From contig LVBF01000014.1 of assembly GCA_001604325.1 (NCBI GenBank), positions 1 to 33,283 on the forward strand: a stretch of 33,283 nucleotides of DNA, in the 5' to 3' direction. Under the pieces are notes generated by a model. The model had not been told where the DNA came from. It did not search any database and worked only from the letters and a program-made list of their open reading frames with translations. Made by a program: the position numbers and the translations under genes. The stretch comes from Spirochaetales bacterium Spiro_04. GTDB taxonomy: Bacteria > Spirochaetota > Spirochaetia > Sphaerochaetales > Sphaerochaetaceae. This document shows positions 25,489 through 33,283 of the stretch, piece by piece. How positions within the stretch are numbered: the first letter of the stretch is position 1; every line of letters starts with the position of its first letter.

Positions 25489-26389
25489 AGTCCTTACCAT
25501 GGCTGACACGAAGCGCGAGCAACGGAGGGCGTATTGGAGCCTCGTCTTGCCGGGCTTCTTGCTCTATATCGCGGTGATGGCATTTCCGACGATCTTCTCG
25601 GTGGTGCTGAGCCTGACCAGCTACAACGGTGGCAAGCTCTTCGGGGGCCGCCCCGTCGAGATGGTCGGCTTGAAATGGTACAAGCGCCTCTTCGCCGATG
25701 AGTACTTCTACCGGGCGCTCAAGAACAACCTCTGGATTGTCCTTGTCTCCGTCCTGGGCCAGATTCCGCTCGGCTTCTTCCTCGCCTACGTCCTCTACCG
25801 AGGCCTGGTGCGCGCCCGTGACTTCTTCCAGACGATGATCTACCTGCCCACCGTCATCTCCACCGTCGTCATCGGTATCCTTTGGAAGTCCTTCTTCGCA
25901 CCCCACGGTGCCTTCCCTGAGCTGATGCGGATCTTCAGGCCGGGGTATGAGTATACGATGGGCAGCCATCCGATGATACCGGTGCTCTTCGTCATCCTCT
26001 GGATGTACAGCGGTATGTACATGATCATCTTCATGGCCAACCTGCAGAAGATCGACAATGCGGTCATCGAGGCGGCCCGCATCGACGGGGCGAGCGAGAT
26101 GCAGGTCCTGCGCCACGTGATTCTGCCGGCCCTCAGTGGGGTGATCGTCGTCACGGCGATCCTGGCGATCAGCGGGTCGCTGAAATCCTTCGACCTGATC
26201 TACGTCATGACCGGGGGGGGACCGGCCAACCGCACCAGCGTCCTCTCCATCTATATGTTCGACAAGGCGTTCAAGGGAGCTCCGAACTACCCCTTGGCCA
26301 ACGCCATCAGCACGGTGATGGTGATCATCAGCTTCGCCTTGATCGGCTTGACGAAGTTCGCGGAGAACAAGTTCGGGGGGAGGGAGTGA
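25481..26389 (+). CDS. ABC sugar transporter permease (MalF/UgpA family)
   Basis: AGGAGG SD then ATG 25481; multi-TM; EAARIDGASEMQVLRHVILPALSGVIVVTAIL EAA loop. Confidence 0.93.
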   Translation: MAKVLTMADTKREQRRAYWSLVLPGFLLYIAVMAFPTIFSVVLSLTSYNGGKLFGGRPVEMVGLKWYKRLFADEYFYRALKNNLWIVLVSVLGQIPLGFFLAYVLYRGLVRARDFFQTMIYLPTVISTVVIGILWKSFFAPHGAFPELMRIFRPGYEYTMGSHPMIPVLFVILWMYSGMYMIIFMANLQKIDNAVIEAARIDGASEMQVLRHVILPALSGVIVVTAILAISGSLKSFDLIYVMTGGGPANRTSVLSIYMFDKAFKGAPNYPLANAISTVMVIISFALIGLTKFAENKFGGRE

Positions 26390-27237
26390 TGAACGACATT
26401 AAAGACCACAACACCCGCTCTCGGCTCGGCTCGGTGGGTATCTACCTGGTGATGATCTTCTTCACCGTCATGGCCCTCTACCCACTCTTCTGGCTGATGG
26501 TCAGCTCCTTCAAGACGACCACCGAGTTCCAGATGAACAAGCTGGGGTTCCCCAAGAAATGGGTGACCATCAACTACAAGGACGCCTGGGTACGGGGCAA
26601 GTTCCCGATGCTCATCGTCAACAGCGTCATCTATACCGGCATCACGACACTCGCCATCCTCGTCTTCAGCGCCATGGCCGGCTTCGGCTTCGCAAAGATC
26701 CGCCACAAGGCTACGCCGATCCTCTACGGATCGTTCGTCATCGGCATCCTTCTGACGCTGCAGTCGATCATGGTCCCGCTCTTCTTGATCGTCAACTGGG
26801 TGGGGCTCTACAACACCCGCCTGGGCGTCCTGATCCCGTACATCGGCATCGGCATGCCGATGGGCGTCTACCTGGGCACCGAGTACATCAAGTCGATCCC
26901 CGATGCCTTGGTTGAGTCGGCCCGCATCGATGGGGCCACCTATGGACGCATCTTTTGGCGGATCATCGTTCCGATGTCCATCCCCGTGGCCGTCACCGTC
27001 GCCATCCTAACGGTTACCGGCACGTGGAACGAGTTCATGTTGATCAACATCCTCACCAGTAGTGACGGCCTCAAGAGCCTCCCGGTAGGGGTGCAGAAGT
27101 TCGCCGGGGCGTTGTCGACCGACTACGGCAAGCAATTTGCCGCCCTCGTGATCGGTTTGATCCCGATGTTGCTCTTCTACCTGGCCTTCCGCAAGGAGAT
27201 CACGAAGGGAGTTGCAGCGGGAGCGGTGAAAGGCTGA
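26386..27237 (+). CDS. ABC sugar transporter permease (MalG/UgpE family)
   Basis: ESARIDGATYGRIFWRIIVPMSIPVAVTVAIL EAA loop; six TM segments; overlaps the preceding gene. Confidence 0.93.
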   Translation: MMNDIKDHNTRSRLGSVGIYLVMIFFTVMALYPLFWLMVSSFKTTTEFQMNKLGFPKKWVTINYKDAWVRGKFPMLIVNSVIYTGITTLAILVFSAMAGFGFAKIRHKATPILYGSFVIGILLTLQSIMVPLFLIVNWVGLYNTRLGVLIPYIGIGMPMGVYLGTEYIKSIPDALVESARIDGATYGRIFWRIIVPMSIPVAVTVAILTVTGTWNEFMLINILTSSDGLKSLPVGVQKFAGALSTDYGKQFAALVIGLIPMLLFYLAFRKEITKGVAAGAVKG

Positions 27238-27247
27238 TCAAAACTAT

Positions 27248-27276
27248 TTGACAGCTCACCGAGAGCGTGGTAACAT
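27248..27276 (+). promoter_or_regulatory. Promoter of the solute-binding protein gene
   Basis: TTGACA (27248-27253), 17-nt spacer, TAACAT (27271-27276). Confidence 0.7.
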
Positions 27277-27278
27277 TA

Positions 27279-27301
27279 GTTTGTACAAAGTATGAACTAT
27301 T
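27279..27301. promoter_or_regulatory. Second ROK-type operator candidate
   Basis: GTTTGTACAAAGTATGAACTATT begins 2 nt after the -10 box; matches the 24233 site in GTTTGTACARAGNNNGAAC. Confidence 0.55.
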
Positions 27302-27314
27302 GAATACAGGACTT

Positions 27315-27359
27315 CACCCCATCGGGGTGGTGGATAGAAGAACAGGGGGGAGAGCCCCT
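27315..27359 (+). promoter_or_regulatory. Two consecutive hairpins in the 5' UTR of the binding-protein gene
   Basis: CACCCC-ATC-GGGGTG (27315-27329) and AGGGG...CCCCT (27344-27359). Confidence 0.5.
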
Positions 27360-27395
27360 CTGAACAACGCATTTGGAAGTCATCAGGAGGTTGCC

Positions 27396-28748
27396 ATGAC
27401 TGGATTGAAGAGAGTAACCGTAGTACTTCTTGCACTGGTGGTGATCGGTTCATCACTCTTTGCACAAGGAGTCAAGGAAGAGGCGAAAGGCCAGGTCACG
27501 CTCAATGTACTCAACTACATCGACATGAGTGAGCCCAACAGCGCCAATGAGGTACGCTTGGTATGGGAGAAGTTCGAGAAAGAGAACCCGGACATCAAGA
27601 TTGTCCGTGAGGACCTCTTCAACGAGCCGTTCCACTACAAGACCGAGGCGTATATCGCAAGCGGACAGTTGCCCGACGTGCTCTACATGTGGCCGAGTGG
27701 ACGCTCCACCAGCCTCCACACCACCGGAAGCGTCAAGGATCTGATGCCGTTGCTCGAGCGTGATGGTCTGGTAGACGACTACAACCCCGCAGCCCTGGCA
27801 CCGCAGTTCTCCGGCTTCCTCGGCGAGCTGCCCAACGGCATCACCACCACCCACATGCTCTTCGTCAACAAGAAGGTGCTGCGGGACAACGGCTTGAAGC
27901 TCTCCACCGACTACAACGACATGAAGAAGATGGTCAGCACGCTGAAGGCAAAGGGCATCGAGCTCATCGCCATGGACAACATGGACGACTGGGTGATGCA
28001 GAGCTGTCTCTTCAGCATGGTTGTCGGCCGCTACGGTGGGACCGACTGGTATGACCGCCTTGCGGCGGGCAAGATCAAGTTCACCGACGACTGGTTCGTC
28101 AAGTCCCTTGAGCTGATCGACGACATGTACAAGAGTGGCATGATCAACCGCAACACCCTGTCCAGCCCCTACGGTGCATCGAGATCCTCGTTTGCCACCG
28201 GCAAGGCCGCCTTCCTCATCGACGGCGACTGGGCCACCGGTTCGTTCATGACCGACATCACCACCGGTGATGCCCTGATCAACGCCAAGGCCCAGGCCGA
28301 TGACTTCGAGCTGATGGTGATCACCAACCTTCCCGGCGAGGTTGTCGCCAACTCCAACAGTGGAGTGGTCGGAACCGGTTGGGGCATGAGCGCCAACATC
28401 CCGGCCGGCAGTGCCAAGGAAGAGGCTGCATGGCGCCTCATCAAGTACCTGCAGGGCGAGTATGTACAGACCTACCGCCTCACCACCGGTGCTTCGTTCC
28501 CCTCCAACCTCAAGGTTGATGTCGCCAAGGTCGCCGCTGAGCAGAACCTTGAGCCGTTCATCACCAAGCGGGCGGAGTACTACAACAAGTATGTGCCCAT
28601 CACCCCGGTCATCGACGGTGTGCTGCACTCCGACGTCTACAACGTGATCAACAGCGGTCTGCAGGAGATCGGTCTTGGTTCCAAGGCCCCCCGCACCGTT
28701 GCCGCCGAAGTTCAGCGTGCATGGGAAAACTTCTTGAAGAACAACTAA
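27396..28748 (+). CDS. ABC transporter sugar-binding protein (family 1)
   Basis: CAGGAGG SD; MTGLKRVTVVLLALVVIGSSLFAQG signal peptide; LNVLNYIDMSEPNSANEVRLVWEKFEKENPDIKI...GQLPDVLYMWPSG; GKAAFLIDGDWATGSF. Confidence 0.92.
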   Translation: MTGLKRVTVVLLALVVIGSSLFAQGVKEEAKGQVTLNVLNYIDMSEPNSANEVRLVWEKFEKENPDIKIVREDLFNEPFHYKTEAYIASGQLPDVLYMWPSGRSTSLHTTGSVKDLMPLLERDGLVDDYNPAALAPQFSGFLGELPNGITTTHMLFVNKKVLRDNGLKLSTDYNDMKKMVSTLKAKGIELIAMDNMDDWVMQSCLFSMVVGRYGGTDWYDRLAAGKIKFTDDWFVKSLELIDDMYKSGMINRNTLSSPYGASRSSFATGKAAFLIDGDWATGSFMTDITTGDALINAKAQADDFELMVITNLPGEVVANSNSGVVGTGWGMSANIPAGSAKEEAAWRLIKYLQGEYVQTYRLTTGASFPSNLKVDVAKVAAEQNLEPFITKRAEYYNKYVPITPVIDGVLHSDVYNVINSGLQEIGLGSKAPRTVAAEVQRAWENFLKNN

Positions 28749-28764
28749 GAGAAGCGTGCGCACC

Positions 28765-28796
28765 AACGAAGGGAGGCCGAACGGCCTCCCTTCGTT
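28765..28796 (+). terminator. Terminator hairpin after the binding-protein gene
   Basis: AACGAAGGGAGGCCG (28765-28779) pairs perfectly with CGGCCTCCCTTCGTT (28782-28796), followed by a CTCTTGT tail. Confidence 0.75.
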
Positions 28797-28841
28797 CTCT
28801 TGTGGCGATGGCATTGACGCACACCCCGAATCATGGCGTAA

Positions 28842-28861
28842 TCATACGAAAATCAGTATGA
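28842..28861. promoter_or_regulatory. Inverted repeat upstream of the dctP-like gene
   Basis: TCATAC-GAAAATCA-GTATGA. Confidence 0.35.
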
Positions 28862-28938
28862 TGGGAGACAACGGTATTCTTTCATGGCACAGCGCATGGG
28901 TTTGCAAGGAGTGGCCTCAGGTGTTCTATTCTCGGCAG

Positions 28939-29946
28939 ATGCATAAAAGGAGGGCGTTGTTGGCCCTTTTGATGGGCATCCTGTTCGTCTCCGTTGGCTT
29001 TGCACGGGGTAGTCAGGAGAAGGCCGATTCGGGTGTGCAACCCATCGTGCTCCGTCTGGCAGACAACCAGCCCATCGGCTACCCCACCGTTGTCGGGGAT
29101 GAGGACTTCGCACGCCGTGTCGGGGAGTACACCGATGGACGCATCATCGTCGAGGTGTACCCCCAAGGCCAGCTCGGTGATGAGAAGAGCGCCATTGAGC
29201 AGGTCCAGTTCGGCGGCATCGACTTCACCCGGGTCTCCATCTCCCCGCTCTCCGACTTCCAGCCGCTCCTCAACGCCCTGCAGATGCCGTACCTCTACCG
29301 CGACAGCGACCATATGTGGAAGGTCCTCAACGGTGAGATCGGGGACTACTTCCTCAGCTTGATGGGGGAGAAGGGGTTCGTTGGGCTTGCATACTACGAC
29401 GGAGGGGCACGGAACTTCTACACCACCAAGGGTCCGATCAACACCGTCTCCGACATGAAGGGGCTGAAGATCCGGGTCCAGGAATCCTCCTTGATGATGG
29501 GCCTTGTCCAGGCCCTCGGGGCGGTACCGACGCCGATGACCTACGGCGATGTCTACGGGGCCCTCCAGACGGGCGTCATCGATGGGGCCGAGAACAACTG
29601 GCCCTCCTACGATACGCAGCGGCATTATGAGGTCGCCAAATATCTCTCCATCGATGAACACACCCGGGTTCCGGAGATGCTCATTGCCAGCCGGATAATG
29701 ATGGAACAACTCAGCGAGGAGGATCAGGCGATCATCAAGCGCGCCGCCCGCGAGAGCCAGACCGTCCAGATCCAGTCGTGGGTTGACTTCGAGAAGGCCA
29801 GCGAGGCGAAGGTGCGGGCCGCCGGCTCGCAGATCAACAAGATCACGGACCAACGTGAGTTCGCCGCCGCCATGGCCCCCCTCTATCAGTCGATGCTCAA
29901 CAGCGAACAACAGCGTTGGGTGGAGCGGATCAAGGCGGTGCAATAG
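28939..29946 (+). CDS. TRAP transporter DctP-like solute-binding protein
   Basis: MHKRRALLALLMGILFVSVGFARGSQEK signal; VLRLADNQPIGYPTVVGDEDFARRVGEYTDGRIIVEVYPQGQLGDEKSAIEQVQFGGIDF; GLKIRVQESSLMMGLVQALGAVPTPMTYGDVYGALQTGVIDGAENNWPSY. Confidence 0.92.
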   Translation: MHKRRALLALLMGILFVSVGFARGSQEKADSGVQPIVLRLADNQPIGYPTVVGDEDFARRVGEYTDGRIIVEVYPQGQLGDEKSAIEQVQFGGIDFTRVSISPLSDFQPLLNALQMPYLYRDSDHMWKVLNGEIGDYFLSLMGEKGFVGLAYYDGGARNFYTTKGPINTVSDMKGLKIRVQESSLMMGLVQALGAVPTPMTYGDVYGALQTGVIDGAENNWPSYDTQRHYEVAKYLSIDEHTRVPEMLIASRIMMEQLSEEDQAIIKRAARESQTVQIQSWVDFEKASEAKVRAAGSQINKITDQREFAAAMAPLYQSMLNSEQQRWVERIKAVQ

Positions 29947-31442
29947 TGGGTGAGATGGAGCACACCGCAACAGATACGCACTCAAAGGGAACGCTCAAGG
30001 GGTGGTTGCTCTCCTACAACCTGGGGACGATCGCCATCATCTTTGCGGTGAACATCCTGCTGTTCGGTCTCCTCTTCTCCATGCTGAGCCAGATGGTGGG
30101 CAGGAACTCCCGCTATGAAGCGGTCATCTCCCTCTCTTCCGAGCTCAACAACAGCCGGGCGACCTTCACTGCCCTTGCCCTCGAGGACGATCCGGCGGAA
30201 GTCGAGCAGCTCCTGCTTCAGTTCAAGAAGCAAAAGGAGACGATCTTGCAGACCCTCGACCAGCTGGCGGTCGAGTATGAGAGAGACCCCATCCGCTATC
30301 ATCTTCAGAAGGGGATCGCCAATGGCATCACCTACATCCACAACAACCTCGATGAGCTCAAGCGACTGAGAAGCGATGAAAACCAACAGGAGTTCTTCAA
30401 CCTCTTCTATGCCACCGACAAGGTGTTCACCTACCTCCAGGAGTATACCATCGGCCAGTACCTGCCCCGCTTGGTCCGCTCAGATGTCACGTGGATCCTC
30501 ACCACCCGGACCCGCATCCTCCGCTACCGCAACATCGCGATGTTGCTCTTTCTCTTTCTTGTGTTGACCTATACCATCGTCACCTATGAGATGACGATGC
30601 GCTTGGTCCGTCCGGTCTCCTCGATGGTCGATATCGCTCGGGAGATCGAGCACGGCCAGTTTGATGGCACTCCCATCCCGTGGTCCGGCCCCAAGGAGTT
30701 GCAGTATCTGGCGCAGAGCATGGAACAGATGCGCGACAGCCTGAAGGAGCGCATCGAGATGATCGAGGAAAACAGTCGGTTGGAGAAGACGATCCATAAG
30801 CAGGAGATTGAGCGGATCCGGACCACGCGGGAGCTTGAGAAGGCGCGCTACAACGCCCTGCAGGCCCAGATCAACCCGCACTTCCTCTTCAATACGCTCA
30901 ACGTCATCAGCCGGACCGCCCTCTTTGAGGGGGCCGACACCACCGTCGATCTCATCGACAGCCTCGCTTCGATCTTCCGCTATACGCTCGAGTACCATGA
31001 TGATGTGAGCCTGAAGGAGGAGTTGCACTTCGTGAGCGAGTACCTGGCGATCCAACAGTATCGGTTCAAAGAACGCCTGAGGTACTCGATCGTCTGTCCC
31101 GAAGAGCTGGAAGATCTGCGCCTCCCTCCCTTCGTCATCCAGCCGTTTGTCGAGAACGCCATGATCCATGGCCTTGAGCCGATGATCGAGGGGGGAGAGA
31201 TTTCCATTGTCATCAAGAAGGAGAACAAGCGGGCGATCATGACCATCACGGACACGGGGGTAGGGATCGACCTGGAGAAATTCGAACTGGCTTTGAAACA
31301 GAAGAAGCAACACATCGGAATCCAAAACATCATCGGTCGCCTCGATCTGTATTTCAACGGAAAATCCCGGGTCGATTTGCAGAAAGTCAACGAATCAGGG
31401 GGGACCCGGGTCACCTTGGACCTCCCCATCAAACGGAGATAG
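29946..31442 (+). CDS. Sensor histidine kinase, YesM/LytS-type (His_kinase + HATPase_c, HAMP)
   Basis: Two TM segments flanking a helical sensor region, HAMP, YNALQAQINPHFLFNTLNVISRTALFEGADTTVDLIDSLASIFRY, ATPase box ENAMIHGLEPM...DTGVGID. GTG start overlaps the dctP stop (TAGTG). Confidence 0.94.
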   Translation: MGEMEHTATDTHSKGTLKGWLLSYNLGTIAIIFAVNILLFGLLFSMLSQMVGRNSRYEAVISLSSELNNSRATFTALALEDDPAEVEQLLLQFKKQKETILQTLDQLAVEYERDPIRYHLQKGIANGITYIHNNLDELKRLRSDENQQEFFNLFYATDKVFTYLQEYTIGQYLPRLVRSDVTWILTTRTRILRYRNIAMLLFLFLVLTYTIVTYEMTMRLVRPVSSMVDIAREIEHGQFDGTPIPWSGPKELQYLAQSMEQMRDSLKERIEMIEENSRLEKTIHKQEIERIRTTRELEKARYNALQAQINPHFLFNTLNVISRTALFEGADTTVDLIDSLASIFRYTLEYHDDVSLKEELHFVSEYLAIQQYRFKERLRYSIVCPEELEDLRLPPFVIQPFVENAMIHGLEPMIEGGEISIVIKKENKRAIMTITDTGVGIDLEKFELALKQKKQHIGIQNIIGRLDLYFNGKSRVDLQKVNESGGTRVTLDLPIKRR

Positions 31443-31445
31443 ATC

Positions 31446-32957
31446 ATGTATACCTTGTTGATCGCCGACGACGAGCCGATGGAGTGTGATGCCATCGAAC
31501 TCTTGGTCAAGCAGGCGAAATTCCCACTCAGGATCATCAAGGCCCGCAATGGGCTTGAAGCCGTTCAGTTCTTCCGGCAGCACGGACCGGACATCATCTT
31601 CCTCGATATCCGCATGCCCGGCATGGACGGACTTGAAGCCGCCCGTCTGATTCGAAGCGAGAAAGCCGACATCCCGATCGTCTTCCTCACCGCCTGGTCT
31701 ACGTTTGAGTTCGCCCAACAAGCGGTGCGGCTCCAGGCCAACGAGTATCTCGTCAAGCCGGTCTCCCGCAAGGACATCTTCGATCTCCTTGACCGAATCC
31801 TCGAGCAACTGGAGGCGAAGAAGGCGATCAGCGAAGAGAGGGAGAAAGAGGTGAGGCAGACGTTGAACCTCTTCTCAACGGAGTTCTTCACTGCATTGAA
31901 GTACAACAACCTCAAGGAGGAGGCAGTGAGCAAGTACTTCACCATGCAGGGCATACGGGGCACCCAGGGCATCGCGTTGGTCATCAATGGGATCACGGAG
32001 AGGGAGGTCACCACGCTCTTGGCCCCACTCAACGTCCGGATCTGCTACTTTCCTTCAAATCAATGCACCACGGTCCTGCTCTTCTCAAACCAAGGAACAA
32101 AGCTCATCGAACAACTCCCGCACTCTTCAACGATGCATGATTTCATCATCGGAACCGGAATCCCATTTACCGGCTATGGGGAGATCTCCACTTCGATCCT
32201 CACCGCGACCATCGCCTATTCATACGCCTACAACAACAACCTCTCCTTCCAACGATACAGTGAGGTGTTGCAGAAACAGAGTCCTACGGGTTTCGAGAAC
32301 CAGTTGGTCGAGCAAATTCTCACTGCGATCCTCCGCCCTGAAGAGCAGGCGGCCCTCTTGCACGCCAGCACCCTCATCAATACCGCCATTGAGACGGCAG
32401 GCTGCCTGGAGGGGGCCTCCGCTCTCTTGTATGAGCCGTTGACCTTCTTGTCGTACCAGATAGCCAAGGCGATTCCCTTGTTGCATATCCCGAAGGTGCC
32501 GGCGCTCTCGGTCATGGAACAGGAGGCATATCTGATGGATTTGATCAGCTCAGCGATTGCGGCAAGGGAGATTGATCGACGAGACCGGTATGAACGCGCA
32601 TTTGAGTATGTGAAGCAGTACCTCACGCATCATCTCGATGAACCGATCACGGTAGAGAAGATGGCTTCTATTGTAGGCATCAACTGCAAGTACTTCTCCA
32701 CGCTCTGCCGCACCTATTTGGGCGCTTCCTTCGTAGAATACCTCACGACGCTGCGCATGGAGCGTGCCTATGAGCTGCTCAAGGATGAGAGGGCCAATTA
32801 CTTGGTCAAAGATGTCGCCGAGGCCACCGGCTTTACCGATACCAACTACTTCAGCCGCATCTTTCGCCAGCACTGGGGGATTTCACCCTCCTCGGTCAAA
32901 GAGGCCCAAAGCCCAGGGGAGCGGGGCCGCGCTTTTGAGGGAAAACCTCGGCGCTGA
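31446..32957 (+). CDS. Response regulator, YesN-type (REC + AraC HTH)
   Basis: MYTLLIADDEPMECDAIELL, DIIFLDIRMPGMDGLEAARLIR, LVKPV; C-terminal AraC domain (VKQYLTHHLDEPITVEKMASIVGINCKYFSTLCRTYLGASFVEYLTTLRMERAYELL...TGFTDTNYFSRIFRQHWGISPS). Confidence 0.95.
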   Translation: MYTLLIADDEPMECDAIELLVKQAKFPLRIIKARNGLEAVQFFRQHGPDIIFLDIRMPGMDGLEAARLIRSEKADIPIVFLTAWSTFEFAQQAVRLQANEYLVKPVSRKDIFDLLDRILEQLEAKKAISEEREKEVRQTLNLFSTEFFTALKYNNLKEEAVSKYFTMQGIRGTQGIALVINGITEREVTTLLAPLNVRICYFPSNQCTTVLLFSNQGTKLIEQLPHSSTMHDFIIGTGIPFTGYGEISTSILTATIAYSYAYNNNLSFQRYSEVLQKQSPTGFENQLVEQILTAILRPEEQAALLHASTLINTAIETAGCLEGASALLYEPLTFLSYQIAKAIPLLHIPKVPALSVMEQEAYLMDLISSAIAAREIDRRDRYERAFEYVKQYLTHHLDEPITVEKMASIVGINCKYFSTLCRTYLGASFVEYLTTLRMERAYELLKDERANYLVKDVAEATGFTDTNYFSRIFRQHWGISPSSVKEAQSPGERGRAFEGKPRR

Positions 32958-32972
32958 GTAGTGAATGGCTTT

Positions 32973-32992
32973 CTGCTGGTAGTAGCAGTTTT
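32973..32992 (+). terminator. Weak terminator after the response regulator
   Basis: CTGCT-GGTAGT-AGCAG followed by TTTT. Confidence 0.4.
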
Positions 32993-33170
32993 GATAAAAG
33001 ATTACTCAATATTCCCTGTTTTTCCTCATTCTCAATTGCTGAATGATGGCGTATGCTGAACAGGAATATGATTTTCGATAGGAAGTGTATGATCAAAGAG
33101 ATTGATGTGAGGCGTGGTCTCGCATACGGATATGTAGAATGCGCCAAACACGTGGGCGCTTCGAAAAACA

Positions 33171-33199
33171 TTGCAATATGGGCATTTTTTGCCTATGAT
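33171..33199 (+). promoter_or_regulatory. Promoter of the downstream exported-protein gene
   Basis: TTGCAA (33171-33176), 17-nt spacer, TATGAT (33194-33199). Confidence 0.6.
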
Positions 33200-33235
33200 A
33201 AGAACTGATATCACTATTTTTTTATGGAGGAATGT

Positions 33236-33283
33236 ATGAAAAAGACTATTGTTGCGTTGTGTGTAGTCTTCCTGATTGCTTCG
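33236..33283 (+). CDS. Start of an exported protein (truncated by window edge)
   Basis: TGGAGGAATGT-ATG; MKKTIVALCVVFLIAS is a signal-peptide start; possibly another binding protein. Confidence 0.7.
   Translation, partial: MKKTIVALCVVFLIAS

Noticed and set aside
27453-28814. 453-aa minus-strand ORF antisense to the sugar-binding protein
   Set aside because: Shadow ORF with V/D/H/L-biased composition and no recognisable domain; crosses the terminator hairpin.
33089-33208. 39-aa ORF MIKEIDVRRGLAYGYVECAKHVGASKNIAIWAFFAYDKN with AGGAAG upstream
   Set aside because: Too short to support, and it overlaps the best promoter candidate (33171-33199) for the next gene; keep only as a ribosome-profiling candidate.
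1-33283. CRISPR array, tRNA, rRNA, transposase or phage genes
   Set aside because: No regularly spaced repeats, no rRNA/tRNA-like sequence and no transposase, integrase or phage structural motifs seen in the ORFs.

Overview
This 33.3 kb window looks like a spirochaete chromosome, probably Sphaerochaeta/Treponema-like. That assignment is an inference from protein character and gene neighbourhoods; no search was run. Left part (1-22.4 kb): dense housekeeping operons. These are pncB-like (partial), serS, proC, trmL (minus); uppP and an MFS transporter (plus); dinB-ddl-murE (minus); an OMP-like protein, a 58-aa zinc-ribbon protein, a murC-type Mur ligase, yicC, a CMP-kinase-like gene, a small exported protein, an rpoZ-like gene and miaA (plus); folC, an NFACT protein, a MEMO-like protein and a pseudokinase-like membrane protein (minus); an acyl-CoA synthetase and yhbY (plus). 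Right part (22.4-33.3 kb): an accessory carbohydrate/sensing region with a GH20 hexosaminidase (minus), a ROK regulator, two ABC sugar permeases and a solute-binding protein, then an orphan TRAP DctP-like binding protein with a YesM-type histidine kinase and YesN-type response regulator, and the start of another exported protein. The observations I rate highest are: (1) a frameshifted MNT nucleotidyltransferase remnant before murC; (2) near-identical operator-like sites placed 2 nt downstream of the -10 box of two promoters in the ROK/ABC locus, plus a second pair of perfect palindromes 149 bp apart in the GH20/ROK intergenic region; (3) a DctP/YesM/YesN gene set without TRAP permeases, suggesting a binding-protein-linked three-component sensor; (4) a translationally coupled cluster encoding a short NFACT protein, a MEMO-like protein lacking expected metal-ligand motifs, and a pseudokinase-like membrane protein. 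I saw no CRISPR array, rRNA, tRNA or intact mobile element.
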